A program made the position numbers and the translations under genes. The notes under the pieces are model-generated. The model searched no databases and was not told the DNA's origin. It saw only the letters and a program-made list of their open reading frames with translations. This document shows, in pieces, positions 54,801 to 62,926 of a stretch of DNA of 64,000 nt (the stretch's first letter is position 1; every line of letters starts with the position of its first letter). Source of the stretch: Desulfarculus baarsii DSM 2075 (GTDB taxonomy: Bacteria > Desulfobacterota > Desulfarculia > Desulfarculales > Desulfarculaceae); assembly GCF_000143965.1 (NCBI RefSeq), contig NC_014365.1:1267501-1331500 (forward strand), in the 5' to 3' direction.

Positions 54801-57404
54801 AAGGCCACGGCGCTGATCAGCGTCGAGCGCCGGGGCGTGCGCCGCGTGCAGGTGCGCCAGATCGAGGGCCCGGCCCCGGTCATCGACGTGGCCGTGGAAC
54901 AGGCCGACGCGCCGGGCGTCTACGTGGGCGTGCTGCTGATTCGTGGCCGGGTGGCCGAACCGGTGCGCATGGGCGTGGATTTGGGCAAGCCCCAGGTGCG
55001 CATCGGCTACGTGGCCCTCAACGTGCGCCGGCCTGGCGGCGGCCTGGCGGCCAAAGTGAGCGTGGACGCCGAACAGGCCCGGCCTGGCCAGGAGATTCGC
55101 GCCACCGTCGAGGTCTCGCGCGATGGCGCGCCGGCCCCGGCCCAGGTGACCTTGCTGGCCGTTGACGAGCGCGTGCTCACCGCCGCCGGCGACGATAATT
55201 CCTACGACCCCAACCAGACCTTCGGCCGCATGGACGGCCTGGCCGTACTCACCGCCGACGCGCGCACCCAGGTCATCGGCAAGGTCTTGGCCTCGCAGAA
55301 AGGCGAGGGCGGGGCCGGCGGCGGCGGCCTGGGCCAGGCCGTGCGCCAGCGCTTCCATCCGGCGGTTTTTTGGCTGGCCATGGGCCAGACCGACGCTCAT
55401 GGCCGCCTGACGGCCGCTTTCCGCCTGCCCGACACCCTCACGGCCTATCGAGTGGTGGCCGTGGCCGCCGACAAGCTCGACGGTTTCGCCATGGCCAAGG
55501 CCCAGGTGCGGGCCAGCCGGCCCTTGCAGGTTTTGTCGGCCCTGCCGCGCTTTGTCACCAGCGGCGATCGGCTTCAGGCCCGCTTCGTGGTGCAGAACCT
55601 GGGGCGCGCGCCGCTGAAGGCCCGCGTCGAGCTGAAGGCCGTGGGCCTGCACATCTCCGATCCGGCCGCTCAGGAGCTTGATCTGCCGCCCGGCGGCGGC
55701 GGTCGGACCGTGGGCTTCTGGGTCACGGCCGAGCGGCCGGGCACGGCCGTTTTGGACGTGCGGGCCAGCGCCGGTGACGAGCTTGACGCGGCGCGCTATT
55801 CGCTTGCGGTCAACCCCCGCGCGGCCCTGGTCACCACCGCGGCCTCCGGGGCGCTTCGGCCCGATGGCGGGCAAAAGAGCGCGGCCACGCCCCTGGAGCT
55901 GCCCGTCGGCGCGCGGCCCGGCCGGGGCGGCCTGGTGGTGAACCTGGCCCCGTCCCTGGCCCCGGCCATGGCCCGGCCCACGCAAATGCTGGTGGAATAT
56001 CCCTTTGATTGCTGGGAGCAGCGTCTGAGTCGCGCCGCGGCCAGGGCCCTGCGCCTGGGCGAAGGCCCGGCCCTGGGCCTGACCCCGGCCCCCGACGACC
56101 TGGCCGCCGTCCAAGCCACCATGGCCCTGGCCATGGATTATCAAACGTCATCGGGTGGTTTTGCCTATTGGCGGGGCCAGGACAGCGCCGAGTTGTTCCT
56201 CAGCGCCTACACCCTGTTGGCCGACGGCCAGATCGCCCAGGCCGGACCCAAGCTCGGCGATGACGAGCGCAAGCGCCTGATCGAGTATCTGCGCCAGACC
56301 CTCAACGAACGCCGGCCCGGCCAACGCCGCGACTTCTATTACGCCACCAGCGAGGCCCTGGCCATCTGGGCCCTGGCCAGCGCTGGCCAGAACGCCCGCG
56401 CGGCCCTGGAGTCGGCCCTGACCCGTCTGGACGGCCTGGGGCCCTTTGGCCTGGCCGCTCTGATCCAGGCCGCCGCCGCCGGCAAGACGCCGGGCGCGCT
56501 GGAGACGTTGCTGGCCCGGCTGGAGCCCCTGGCCGACGTCACGGCCACCGAGGCTCACTTCACCACCATCAACCCCGAGGGCATGAAGCTGGCGCTGGGC
56601 TCGACCCTGCGCGACAACGCCGCCGTGCTCTGGGCCCTCTGCGCGGCTCGGCCCGATCACCCGCTCGCGGCCAAGCTGGCCCGCTGGGTGGCCGGCCGCC
56701 TGGCCGATCAAGAGAGCATCTCCACCCAAGAGGCTGTCTTTGGCCTGTGGGCCTTGCGGGCCTATCTGCGGCAGGCCGGCGCGCAAGGCGGCCCGCTGAA
56801 CGTGGCCGTCAGCCTGGCCGGCCGCGAGCTGCTCCAGGGCGGCTTTGCCGACGGCCGGCAAGGGCCGCTGACGGCGCGGATGGTGCGCGATCTGCTTGCG
56901 CCGGGCCAGCGCCAAGAGCTTGTCGTCTCGGCCAAGGGCCAAGGGGCGCTGTTCTGGACGGCCCGCCTGGCCTACGAGCCCGGGGGCAACCCGAACAAGC
57001 CGATCAACGCCGGGCTGCGCCTGGCCCGCTTCCTCAGCGCGCCCGACGGCGGCGAGCCGCCCTGGCGCCTGACCCAGCGGGTGGAGTGCTTCATCACCGT
57101 CGCCGTCAGCCAGACCCGCCACCACGTGGCGGTGGAGGTTCCCTATCCGGCCGGCCTGGAGCCCGAGCGCGCGGCCTTCGCCGCCCAGGACGACGCGGGG
57201 GCCTGGCCCTGGCTGTGGCGCGAGCTGTGCAAGGACGGGCTGTTGCTTTACGCTCCCCAGCTCAATCCGGGGGTGTATTCTTATCGCTTCGTGCTGCGGG
57301 CGGTGGCCCCGGGCTCGTTTGTGATGCGGCCGGCCAGGGCCGAGGAGATGTACGCGCCCGAGGTCTTTGGCCAGACGGCCGAGGAGACGGTGGAGGTGCG
57401 GTGA
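51843..57404 (+). CDS. Bacterial alpha-2-macroglobulin (YfhM-like)
   Basis: Periplasmic protease trap of 1853 residues. An N-terminal signal peptide (hydrophobic 17-30, cleavage near TWAK) lacks a proper lipobox (LAGLC), so it is probably soluble or anchored otherwise, unlike the lipoprotein YfhM of E. coli. Macroglobulin domains fill about 40-1300. The thioester site is present as EYPFDCWEQRLSRAA with Cys-1390 and Gln-1393 (C-x-E-Q), so covalent capture of proteases is expected. The alpha/alpha toroid (about 1390-1650) follows, then the receptor-like domain with HVAVEVPYPAGLEPE and YSYRFVLRAVAPGSF. The stop overlaps pbpC by 4 bp (GTGA), the conserved gene pairing. Confidence 0.94.
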   Translation: MKNRGMWAKARRGSWAGMLLLAGLCLLAGPTWAKIEGPAALKVLSLLPAGQTERLSQIVVVFDQPMVALGAAKQDEASAPLRLEPMPPGAFRWLDPQTLAYILDKPIAGATRIKLTVPAGAKALSGAVLAQAVEAFAATPPLTVTEFGPQAGEELGPKPQIRLTINQPARLESLRAKLSLSVNGRPVAATVDYEPPPQWQDGSQGLAASYIVSPVESLPIDAKVNLLVAPGVMPADGDMPSSEAFSADYTSFGATRLNKWEMSRAVLGGLDPAASLTLEFNNPVKMADLLAKLRIEPALELPTAEPEESGSCWISLDLPFQPGQKYRLTIEPGLTDDYGAKSLKAQSIELAIGQRNPIMALGPEMGVIEPPGVAPLRVRNLAAVDLGLRFFGPEQAVPALAAEQERPWDAKPKPLRAGQEGVVLKRLKIKAPANQSILRPLDLAALLGRSPRGGLVLMDARATWPDEEGKPVERVQRSLVQVSDLGLSLKLGADGGLAWLTSLSGGGPLEGVALELRDRKNRVLWKGLSDAQGLAQLPALAQLDPAPDKERSWRDPVVYLLARRGEDFAVLPGDWGADLVYELPYQVNYVGPQGSPPLAAHALVQLPLYQPGQQVRFVVYARRHAAQGLVAAHPLTARVLVKDPYGRIVFEQKADANPYGALACELKLGQDARLGAHAISLMVGKDEISAGGFQVASFRPPDFKVELNAPAAHVGAGPLGQARVDAQYLFGAPVAGGKAQLKAGQEPTTFAPARLADYAVGDLPLPGQEPNQNKDLGQQDAALDASGQAKFGLPAAEPLPGLPVNVRLEAAASDVAGVTHVAVSNVVAHPAQFYLGVKTPLLASAGAAAKIELLAAGVDNQALAASAVSVKAYRQWWETVRERGPGGYYRYLGQARRQEVFSQTLDLAAEGGGFDFTPPQAGTYVIVAEAKDAAGRLSRSASYLWASGPGQAGWERFDGHRLELVAQNDDLAPGQSAKILIKNPFAKATALISVERRGVRRVQVRQIEGPAPVIDVAVEQADAPGVYVGVLLIRGRVAEPVRMGVDLGKPQVRIGYVALNVRRPGGGLAAKVSVDAEQARPGQEIRATVEVSRDGAPAPAQVTLLAVDERVLTAAGDDNSYDPNQTFGRMDGLAVLTADARTQVIGKVLASQKGEGGAGGGGLGQAVRQRFHPAVFWLAMGQTDAHGRLTAAFRLPDTLTAYRVVAVAADKLDGFAMAKAQVRASRPLQVLSALPRFVTSGDRLQARFVVQNLGRAPLKARVELKAVGLHISDPAAQELDLPPGGGGRTVGFWVTAERPGTAVLDVRASAGDELDAARYSLAVNPRAALVTTAASGALRPDGGQKSAATPLELPVGARPGRGGLVVNLAPSLAPAMARPTQMLVEYPFDCWEQRLSRAAARALRLGEGPALGLTPAPDDLAAVQATMALAMDYQTSSGGFAYWRGQDSAELFLSAYTLLADGQIAQAGPKLGDDERKRLIEYLRQTLNERRPGQRRDFYYATSEALAIWALASAGQNARAALESALTRLDGLGPFGLAALIQAAAAGKTPGALETLLARLEPLADVTATEAHFTTINPEGMKLALGSTLRDNAAVLWALCAARPDHPLAAKLARWVAGRLADQESISTQEAVFGLWALRAYLRQAGAQGGPLNVAVSLAGRELLQGGFADGRQGPLTARMVRDLLAPGQRQELVVSAKGQGALFWTARLAYEPGGNPNKPINAGLRLARFLSAPDGGEPPWRLTQRVECFITVAVSQTRHHVAVEVPYPAGLEPERAAFAAQDDAGAWPWLWRELCKDGLLLYAPQLNPGVYSYRFVLRAVAPGSFVMRPARAEEMYAPEVFGQTAEETVEVR

Positions 57405-59611
57405 AAAAGCGCCTGATCGGCCTGGCGCTGGCCACGGCGCTTCTGCCGCTGGCCCTGTGGGGCGTGATCGCGCTGTGGCCGGGCCAGCTTCCGGCCGAGG
57501 GCTACGGCCCGGCCAAGGATCGCTTGATCCTGGCCGCCGATGGCCAGATCCTCGCCCAGTTGGCCAACCCGCTGACGCGCCAGGGGCCGTGGACGCCGAC
57601 GTCCGAGATCACGCCGCTGTTGCGCGCGGCGCTGATCGCCGCAGAGGATCGCCGTTTTTACGCCCACCCCGGCGTGGACCCCCTGGCCCTGGGCCGGGCC
57701 GCCTGGCAGTGGCTGCGCGCCGGTCGGGTGGTCTCGGGCGGCTCGACGATCAGCATGCAGTTGGCCCGCCTGCTGCGGCCCCAGCGCCGTACGCTGGCGG
57801 CCAAGCTGGATGAGGCGGCCACGGCCCTGTGGCTGGAGGCCCGCCTGGGCAAGGACGAGATCCTGGGCCAATACCTCAACCGCGCGCCCTTTGGCGGGCC
57901 GCTGGTGGGCGTGGGCGCGGCCAGCCGCCTGCTCTTGGGCAAGGCCCCCCAACGCCTGGCCCCCCACGAGGCGGCGCTATTGGCCGCTCTGCCCAAAAAT
58001 CCATCGGGCCTTTTGGCCAAAAGCCAGCGCCCCAGGCTGAAAGCCCGCCGCGACGCCATCTTGCGGGCCATGGCCCAGGCCGGAGTGTTGGACCGCGCCG
58101 CGCTCGCTCGCGCCCTGGCCGCGCCGGTGGAGGTCGGCGCGCCGCCGCCCCGGCCCAGCGCGCCCCACTTCGCCAGGGCCCTGGCCCGTCGCCTGCCGCC
58201 CGACGCGCCGGCGGCCACGCCCACGTTCATCGACCCGGAGCTGCAAGCGGCCCTGAGCGCCTTGGCCGCCGAGCACGTCCGCCAGGGCCGCGAGCTTGGC
58301 ATGCGCCAGGCCGCCATTCTGGTGTTGCGCAACAGCGACCGCGCCGTGCTGGCCTGGGTCGGTTCGGCCGATTGGCAAGACCCCAATGCCGGCCAGGTCG
58401 ATGGCGTCTTGGCCCCGCGCCAGCCGGGCAGCGCCCTCAAGCCCTTCATCTACGCCTTGGCCCTGGAGCGCGGCCACACCCTGGCCGAGCGCCTGGCCGA
58501 CGAGCCCTTGGGCCTGGCCACGGCCGGCGGCGTTTTTCGTCCGGTGGATTATGACGGCCGCCACCGCGGCATGGTCAGCTTGCGGGTGGCGTTGGCCAGC
58601 TCGTTGAACTTGCCGGCGCTACGCCTGGTGGACAAGCTGGGCCAGCCACGAGTGTTGGCCGGCCTGCGCGGGCTGGGGTTGGCCCTGCCCCGCGCGGCCG
58701 ATCACTATGGCCTGGGCCTGGCCCTGGGCAACGGCGAGGTCTCGCTGCTCGATCTGACCGTCGCCTACGCCGCCTTGGCCGCGGGCGGCCGCTGGGCCCC
58801 GGCGCGGCTGTGGCCCGGCCAGGCGCCGGCCGTCGAGCGCCAGGCCCTGGACCCGGCGGCCTGCCGGCTGATCGCCGACGTCCTGGCCGACGATCAGGCC
58901 CGGGCCCTGGGTTTTGGCCGGCACAGTCTGCTGGAGCTGCCTTTTCCGGCGGCGGTCAAGACCGGCACCAGCCAGCATTTTCGCGATAACTGGTGCCTGG
59001 GCTTCACCGCCGATTACACCGTGGGCGTGTGGGTGGGCGATTTCGCGGGCCGGCCGATGCGGGGCGTCAGCGGCCTGAGCGGGGCCGGGCCGCTGTGGCG
59101 CAAGGCGATGATGTTTTTGCATCGCCGCGCGCCGGGCGCGTTGCCGCCGTGGCCGCCGGGCGTGCGCAGGCTGCGCGTCCGCGCCGATTCGGGCCAACTG
59201 GCCGGGCCGGACTGCCAGCGGACGGTCGAGGAATACTTCATGGCCGGCTTTGGCCCGGCCGGCCGTCGCTCGCCGGGCCACCAGGCGTCCGACGCCACGC
59301 CGCAGCCCGGTCTGGAGTTGGTGCGGCCCACCCACGGGGCCGTTTACGCCCTGGACCCGGACCTGCCGGCGGGCTTGCAGGTCTTGGCCTGCCAGGCCAA
59401 GGCCCCCGGCCCGGTGAGCGCCGCGCGTTGGCTGTTGGACGGCCAAGAGCTGCCCGCCGAGGGTGATCCGTTGCATCGCCGCGCGCCGCTGCGCCCCGGT
59501 CGCCACGTGTTGGAGCTTGTGGTCAGCGGGCCGTGGGGCCGGGCCACGGCGCGGGCGGCCTTTGACGTGCTGCCCCGGCCGCCGGCCAGCGCGGCGGGCC
59601 AGGCCCTTTGA
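57401..59611 (+). CDS. pbpC: Penicillin-binding protein 1C
   Basis: Class A peptidoglycan synthase, inner membrane with a periplasmic body. 736 residues, GTG start overlapping the upstream TGA. One N-terminal membrane anchor (about 5-28) is followed by the glycosyltransferase domain (IAAEDRRFYAHPGVDPLALG, GGSTISMQLARLL) and the transpeptidase domain with Ser-344 in PGSALKPF, SSLN and KTGTS. A C-terminal BiPBP_C beta domain (about 645-728) completes the PbpC type. In E. coli pbpC is likewise paired with the alpha-2-macroglobulin gene; together they are thought to guard breaches of the cell envelope. No terminator is seen after it; the cysE promoter overlaps the stop. Confidence 0.96.
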   Translation: MKKRLIGLALATALLPLALWGVIALWPGQLPAEGYGPAKDRLILAADGQILAQLANPLTRQGPWTPTSEITPLLRAALIAAEDRRFYAHPGVDPLALGRAAWQWLRAGRVVSGGSTISMQLARLLRPQRRTLAAKLDEAATALWLEARLGKDEILGQYLNRAPFGGPLVGVGAASRLLLGKAPQRLAPHEAALLAALPKNPSGLLAKSQRPRLKARRDAILRAMAQAGVLDRAALARALAAPVEVGAPPPRPSAPHFARALARRLPPDAPAATPTFIDPELQAALSALAAEHVRQGRELGMRQAAILVLRNSDRAVLAWVGSADWQDPNAGQVDGVLAPRQPGSALKPFIYALALERGHTLAERLADEPLGLATAGGVFRPVDYDGRHRGMVSLRVALASSLNLPALRLVDKLGQPRVLAGLRGLGLALPRAADHYGLGLALGNGEVSLLDLTVAYAALAAGGRWAPARLWPGQAPAVERQALDPAACRLIADVLADDQARALGFGRHSLLELPFPAAVKTGTSQHFRDNWCLGFTADYTVGVWVGDFAGRPMRGVSGLSGAGPLWRKAMMFLHRRAPGALPPWPPGVRRLRVRADSGQLAGPDCQRTVEEYFMAGFGPAGRRSPGHQASDATPQPGLELVRPTHGAVYALDPDLPAGLQVLACQAKAPGPVSAARWLLDGQELPAEGDPLHRRAPLRPGRHVLELVVSGPWGRATARAAFDVLPRPPASAAGQAL

Positions 59612-59636
59612 CCGGGGCCGGCCGCTGGTGTAGCCT
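59608..59636 (+). promoter_or_regulatory. Promoter of the cysE operon
   Basis: -35 TTGACC (59608-59613, overlapping the pbpC stop), 17-bp spacer, -10 TAGCCT (59631-59636), about 37 bp before the ATG at 59673. Confidence 0.6.
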
Positions 59637-59672
59637 GAAACCATCGCCCACGCCAAGTCAGGAGCATTGGCC

Positions 59673-60635
59673 ATGAAGATACATCTGCCAGGGGCCGTTG
59701 AAGCGACGTGCCAGTGGGACGAGGAACAATCGGCCAGCATGGTCGAACGCCTGCCCCGTATCGTGCGGCGGCTGGTGGCCACCTGTGGCACGGAGCGCTG
59801 TTACGAGCACGTCAGTTCGGCCCCCCTGCCCAAGCGCCAGGCCGTGGTCGAGATCGTAAACCTCGGCCGGCGCATCATCTTTCCCGGCTATTTCGAGGAC
59901 GGCCCCCTGGACCGGGTCAACCTGGAGTATCATCTGGGCCAGGAGACGGTGCGGCTCTATGAACTGCTGGCCGAACAGATCTCGCGGGCGGTGCGCCACG
60001 AGTGCCTGCGGCAAGACCTGGAGTGCACCCACTGCCGCCAGCGCGGCGACGAGGCGGCCTATTGGTTCATCGAGCAACTGCCGGCGCTGCGCGAGCTGCT
60101 GGCCGAGGACGTGCGCGCCGCCCTGGAAGGCGACCCGGCCACGTCCTCGCCCGATGAAGTGATTTTCAGCTATCCGGGCCTGTTGGCCATCACCGTCTAT
60201 CGTCTGGCCCACGCCCTGCTGCATCTGGACGTGCCCATGCTGCCGCGCATGATGACCGAGCACGCCCACAGCCGCACGGGCATCGACATCCACCCGGCCG
60301 CCGAGATCGGCCGGCGCTTTTTCATGGACCACGGCACGGGCGTGGTCATCGGCGGCACGGCGGTGATCGGCGACGGCGTGCGCGTCTATCAGGGCGTGAC
60401 CCTGGGCGCGCTGAGCCTGCCCCGCGATCAGGTCGAGCGGCTAAAAAGCCAAAAGCGTCACCCCACCATCGGCGACGACGTGGTAATTTACGCCGGGGCC
60501 ACCATTCTCGGCGGCGACACCGTGGTCGGGGCGCGTTCGGTGATCGGCGGCAATGTCTGGCTGACCAGATCGGTGCCGCCCGACACCAGGGTGATCATGG
60601 CCGAGCCCGAGCTTCGCTACATCGGCCCCAAATGA
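59673..60635 (+). CDS. cysE: Serine O-acetyltransferase (EpsC type)
   Basis: Makes O-acetylserine from serine and acetyl-CoA for cysteine synthesis. 320 residues. The N-terminal 190 residues are helical (longer than in E. coli CysE, typical of the EpsC group); the left-handed beta-helix begins at THE catalytic segment [20 protein letters not shown], then [20 protein letters not shown] and [20 protein letters not shown] hexapeptide repeats. GGAG lies 8 nt before ATG 59673; a TTG 6 bp earlier would be too close to it. The next gene, cysK, uses its product. Confidence 0.94.
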   Translation: MKIHLPGAVEATCQWDEEQSASMVERLPRIVRRLVATCGTERCYEHVSSAPLPKRQAVVEIVNLGRRIIFPGYFEDGPLDRVNLEYHLGQETVRLYELLAEQISRAVRHECLRQDLECTHCRQRGDEAAYWFIEQLPALRELLAEDVRAALEGDPATSSPDEVIFSYPGLLAITVYRLAHALLHLDVPMLPRMMTEHAHSRTGIDIHPAAEIGRRFFMDHGTGVVIGGTAVIGDGVRVYQGVTLGALSLPRDQVERLKSQKRHPTIGDDVVIYAGATILGGDTVVGARSVIGGNVWLTRSVPPDTRVIMAEPELRYIGPK

Positions 60636-60670
60636 CCGCGGCCGCCAACAGCCGCATCGCAGGAGCGTCA

Positions 60671-61597
60671 ATGGGCGTGTTGTCCCAAGTTAGCCAGGCC
60701 GTCGGCCGCACGCCGCTGGTGGCCATCGACGGGTCGCTTTTCCCGGGGACAAGGGCCAGGGTGCTGGCCAAGCTGGAGTATCAAAACCCCCTGGGCAGCG
60801 TCAAGGATCGCATCGCCCTGGCCATGATCGAGGCGGCCGAGGCCGCGGGATCGATCGGGCCGGGGTCGCTGGTGGTCGAGCCCACCAGCGGCAACACGGG
60901 CATCGGCCTGGCCATGGTCTGCGCGCTGAAAAAAATGCGCCTGAAGCTTTGCATGCCCGAGACCATGAGCGTCGAGCGCCGCAAGCTGCTGGTTCACCTG
61001 GGCGCCGAGCTGGTGCTGACGCCAGGGGCGCTGGGCATGAACGGCGCGGTGGACGAGGCCCGGCGCATCGTGGCCCAAAACCCCGGGGCCCACATGCCCA
61101 ACCAGTTCGCCAACCCGGCCAACCCGGCCGCCCATCGCCAGACCACCGGCCCCGAGATCTGGGCCGACACCGACGGCCAGGTCGATATCTTCGTGGCCGG
61201 CGTGGGCACCGGCGGCACCATCACCGGCGTCAGCCAGGCCCTCAAGGCCCGCAAGCCCGACCTGTGGTCGGTGGCCGTGGAGCCGGCCCAATCGCCGGTG
61301 CTGGCCGGCGGCCAGGCCGGGCCGCACCTGATCCAGGGCATCGGCGCGGGCTTCGTGCCGCCGGTGCTGGAGCGCTCGCTCATCGACGAGGTCATCGCCG
61401 TCGACGGCGAGGACGCCCTGACTGTCGCCCGCCTGCTGGCCGCCCGCCAGGGCCTGCTCTGCGGCATATCCTCCGGGGCCAACGTCTGGGCGGCCATGGA
61501 CCTGGCCGCCCGGCCCGAGCACGCCGGCAAGACCATCGTCACCGTCTTGCCCAGCACCGGCGAGCGCTATCTCAGCACCAGGCTGTTTACGGATTGA
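60671..61597 (+). CDS. cysK: Cysteine synthase (O-acetylserine sulfhydrylase)
   Basis: PLP enzyme forming cysteine from O-acetylserine and sulfide. 308 residues. PLP lysine is Lys-45 in [29 protein letters not shown] and [14 protein letters not shown] bind phosphate, and [11 protein letters not shown] is near the C-terminus. AGGAG lies 5 nt before ATG 60671; an in-frame ATG at 60632 overlapping the cysE stop is less likely because it has no ribosome site and adds a non-conserved leader. The C-terminal region ends YLSTRLFTD, close to the usual YLST-x-LF end. Confidence 0.96.
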   Translation: MGVLSQVSQAVGRTPLVAIDGSLFPGTRARVLAKLEYQNPLGSVKDRIALAMIEAAEAAGSIGPGSLVVEPTSGNTGIGLAMVCALKKMRLKLCMPETMSVERRKLLVHLGAELVLTPGALGMNGAVDEARRIVAQNPGAHMPNQFANPANPAAHRQTTGPEIWADTDGQVDIFVAGVGTGGTITGVSQALKARKPDLWSVAVEPAQSPVLAGGQAGPHLIQGIGAGFVPPVLERSLIDEVIAVDGEDALTVARLLAARQGLLCGISSGANVWAAMDLAARPEHAGKTIVTVLPSTGERYLSTRLFTD

Positions 61598-61636
61598 CGC
61601 GCCGCGCGCGCCGCGCGCGACCACACGGGAGTGACC

Positions 61637-62227
61637 ATGAAAACCATTTTCGCCCGCGCCACGACCTTCTGCCTGCTCATCGCCGCCGCCATGGCCCTGA
61701 GCGCCTGCGGCGGCCAGGCCGCCCGCGACTACTACGCCGATTATTACACCCAGCAGCTCGACACCTATCCCAACACCATGCTCACCTACGACACCGGCCT
61801 GAGCCAGTGGAGCTTCAACGACGACGTCTTCGACGTGACCATCACCCTGGAGGAAGACCAGGACTACGCCTTCAACATCGTTTTGCATAACACCTCCGAC
61901 GGGCCCCTGGTCATCGACTGGAACCGCGTCTTCTATGTCGACATCAACGGCCAGACGCACCACGCCATCCACAACGGCGTGGATTATTTCAGCCCCATGG
62001 CCGCCCAGCATCCCACCGCGCTGGCCGCCGGCGCGACCCTGCGCGACCTGGTGCGACCGGCCAACCTGGTCGAGGAAGACGGCGCGGTGCGTTTCGCGCC
62101 GCCCAGCGGCAACGATATCGCCGCCTGGGGCGATTGGCCCGCCGAGGTCACCTTGCTGATCCCGGTGCACAGCGAGTTCGGCGAGAAGGTCTATCGTTTC
62201 CCGCTGGACGTGAGCCAGCCCTACTAG
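61637..62227 (+). CDS. Putative lipoprotein, function unknown
   Basis: 196 residues. Lipoprotein signal peptide with lipobox LSAC (MALSACGG; Cys near residue 23). The mature domain (about 30-196) is beta-rich: WSFNDDVFDVTITLEEDQDY, FNIVLHNTSDGPLVIDWNRV, FYVDINGQTHHAIHNGVDYF, LLIPVHSEFGEKVYRFPLDV. This looks like an immunoglobulin-like or DUF-type periplasmic domain with no enzymatic signature. It follows cysK by 39 bp, so it may be cotranscribed, but the functional link is unknown. ATG 61637 preferred over GTG 61631 because the GGGAG is then at a better distance. Confidence 0.7.
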   Translation: MKTIFARATTFCLLIAAAMALSACGGQAARDYYADYYTQQLDTYPNTMLTYDTGLSQWSFNDDVFDVTITLEEDQDYAFNIVLHNTSDGPLVIDWNRVFYVDINGQTHHAIHNGVDYFSPMAAQHPTALAAGATLRDLVRPANLVEEDGAVRFAPPSGNDIAAWGDWPAEVTLLIPVHSEFGEKVYRFPLDVSQPY

Positions 62228-62244
62228 AGCCGCTGGCCGTGACC

Positions 62245-62922
62245 ATGGAGATCGACATCGTCTCGCCGGCCGATGATCTGGAGTCGCTGGACGGCGTGGT
62301 GGTGGTGCTGGATATCTTTCGCGCGTCCAACACCATCCTGGCCCTGCTGGCGGCCGGGGCGGGCAGGGTCTTTCTGGTGAATGAACTGGACGCGGCCCGC
62401 CGCCTGAAGGCCGCCAGGCCCCGGGCGGCCCTGCTGGGCGAGCGCGGCGGGCTGCCGCCAGCCGACTTTGACGGCGGCAACTCGCCGGCCCAGGCCGCCC
62501 GGCTCACGCGGCCGGGCCGGGAGGTCATCCTGACCACCTCGGCCGGCACCAAGGCCATCCACCGCCTGGGCGGCGCGGCGCGGGTGTTTTATGGCGCCTT
62601 TGCCGGGGCCGCCGCCTTGGCGCGGGCCATCGAGGAGTGTGCGCCACGGCGGGTGAGCCTGCTGGCCATGGGCCTGGAGGCCCGCCAGCCCGCCGACGAG
62701 GACGACGCGGCGGCCTGGTTCCTGGCCCAGCGCCTGCGCGGCCAGCGACCCGATTTCGCCGCCATCCGCCGCCGGCTGCTGGACTGCCCCGGCGCGCGGC
62801 GTTTGCGCCGCCTGGGCCAGGCCGACGACCTGGAGTTCTGCCTGAGCCTGGACAGCCAGGCCATCGTTCCGCTGGCGCGTTTTGGCCAGCCCGCGCCCTG
62901 GGCCGAGGCCTACCGCCCCTGA
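62245..62922 (+). CDS. comB: 2-phosphosulfolactate phosphatase (ComB family)
   Basis: 225 residues. ComB hydrolyses 2-phosphosulfolactate in sulfolactate/coenzyme M synthesis; bacterial homologues are common but less well studied. Motifs: VVVVLDIFRASNTILALLAAG at the N-terminus, FDGGNSPAQAARL and VILTTSAGTKAIHRL (AG-T-K substrate region), then GAFAGAAALARAI. The start is ATG 62245 (MEIDIVSP); GTG 62239 is possible. It lies 17 bp after the lipoprotein gene in the cysE-cysK direction, tying it to sulfur metabolism by position only. comA and comC are not present here, so the pathway is unproven. Confidence 0.85.
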   Translation: MEIDIVSPADDLESLDGVVVVLDIFRASNTILALLAAGAGRVFLVNELDAARRLKAARPRAALLGERGGLPPADFDGGNSPAQAARLTRPGREVILTTSAGTKAIHRLGGAARVFYGAFAGAAALARAIEECAPRRVSLLAMGLEARQPADEDDAAAWFLAQRLRGQRPDFAAIRRRLLDCPGARRLRRLGQADDLEFCLSLDSQAIVPLARFGQPAPWAEAYRP

Positions 62923-62926
62923 CCCG

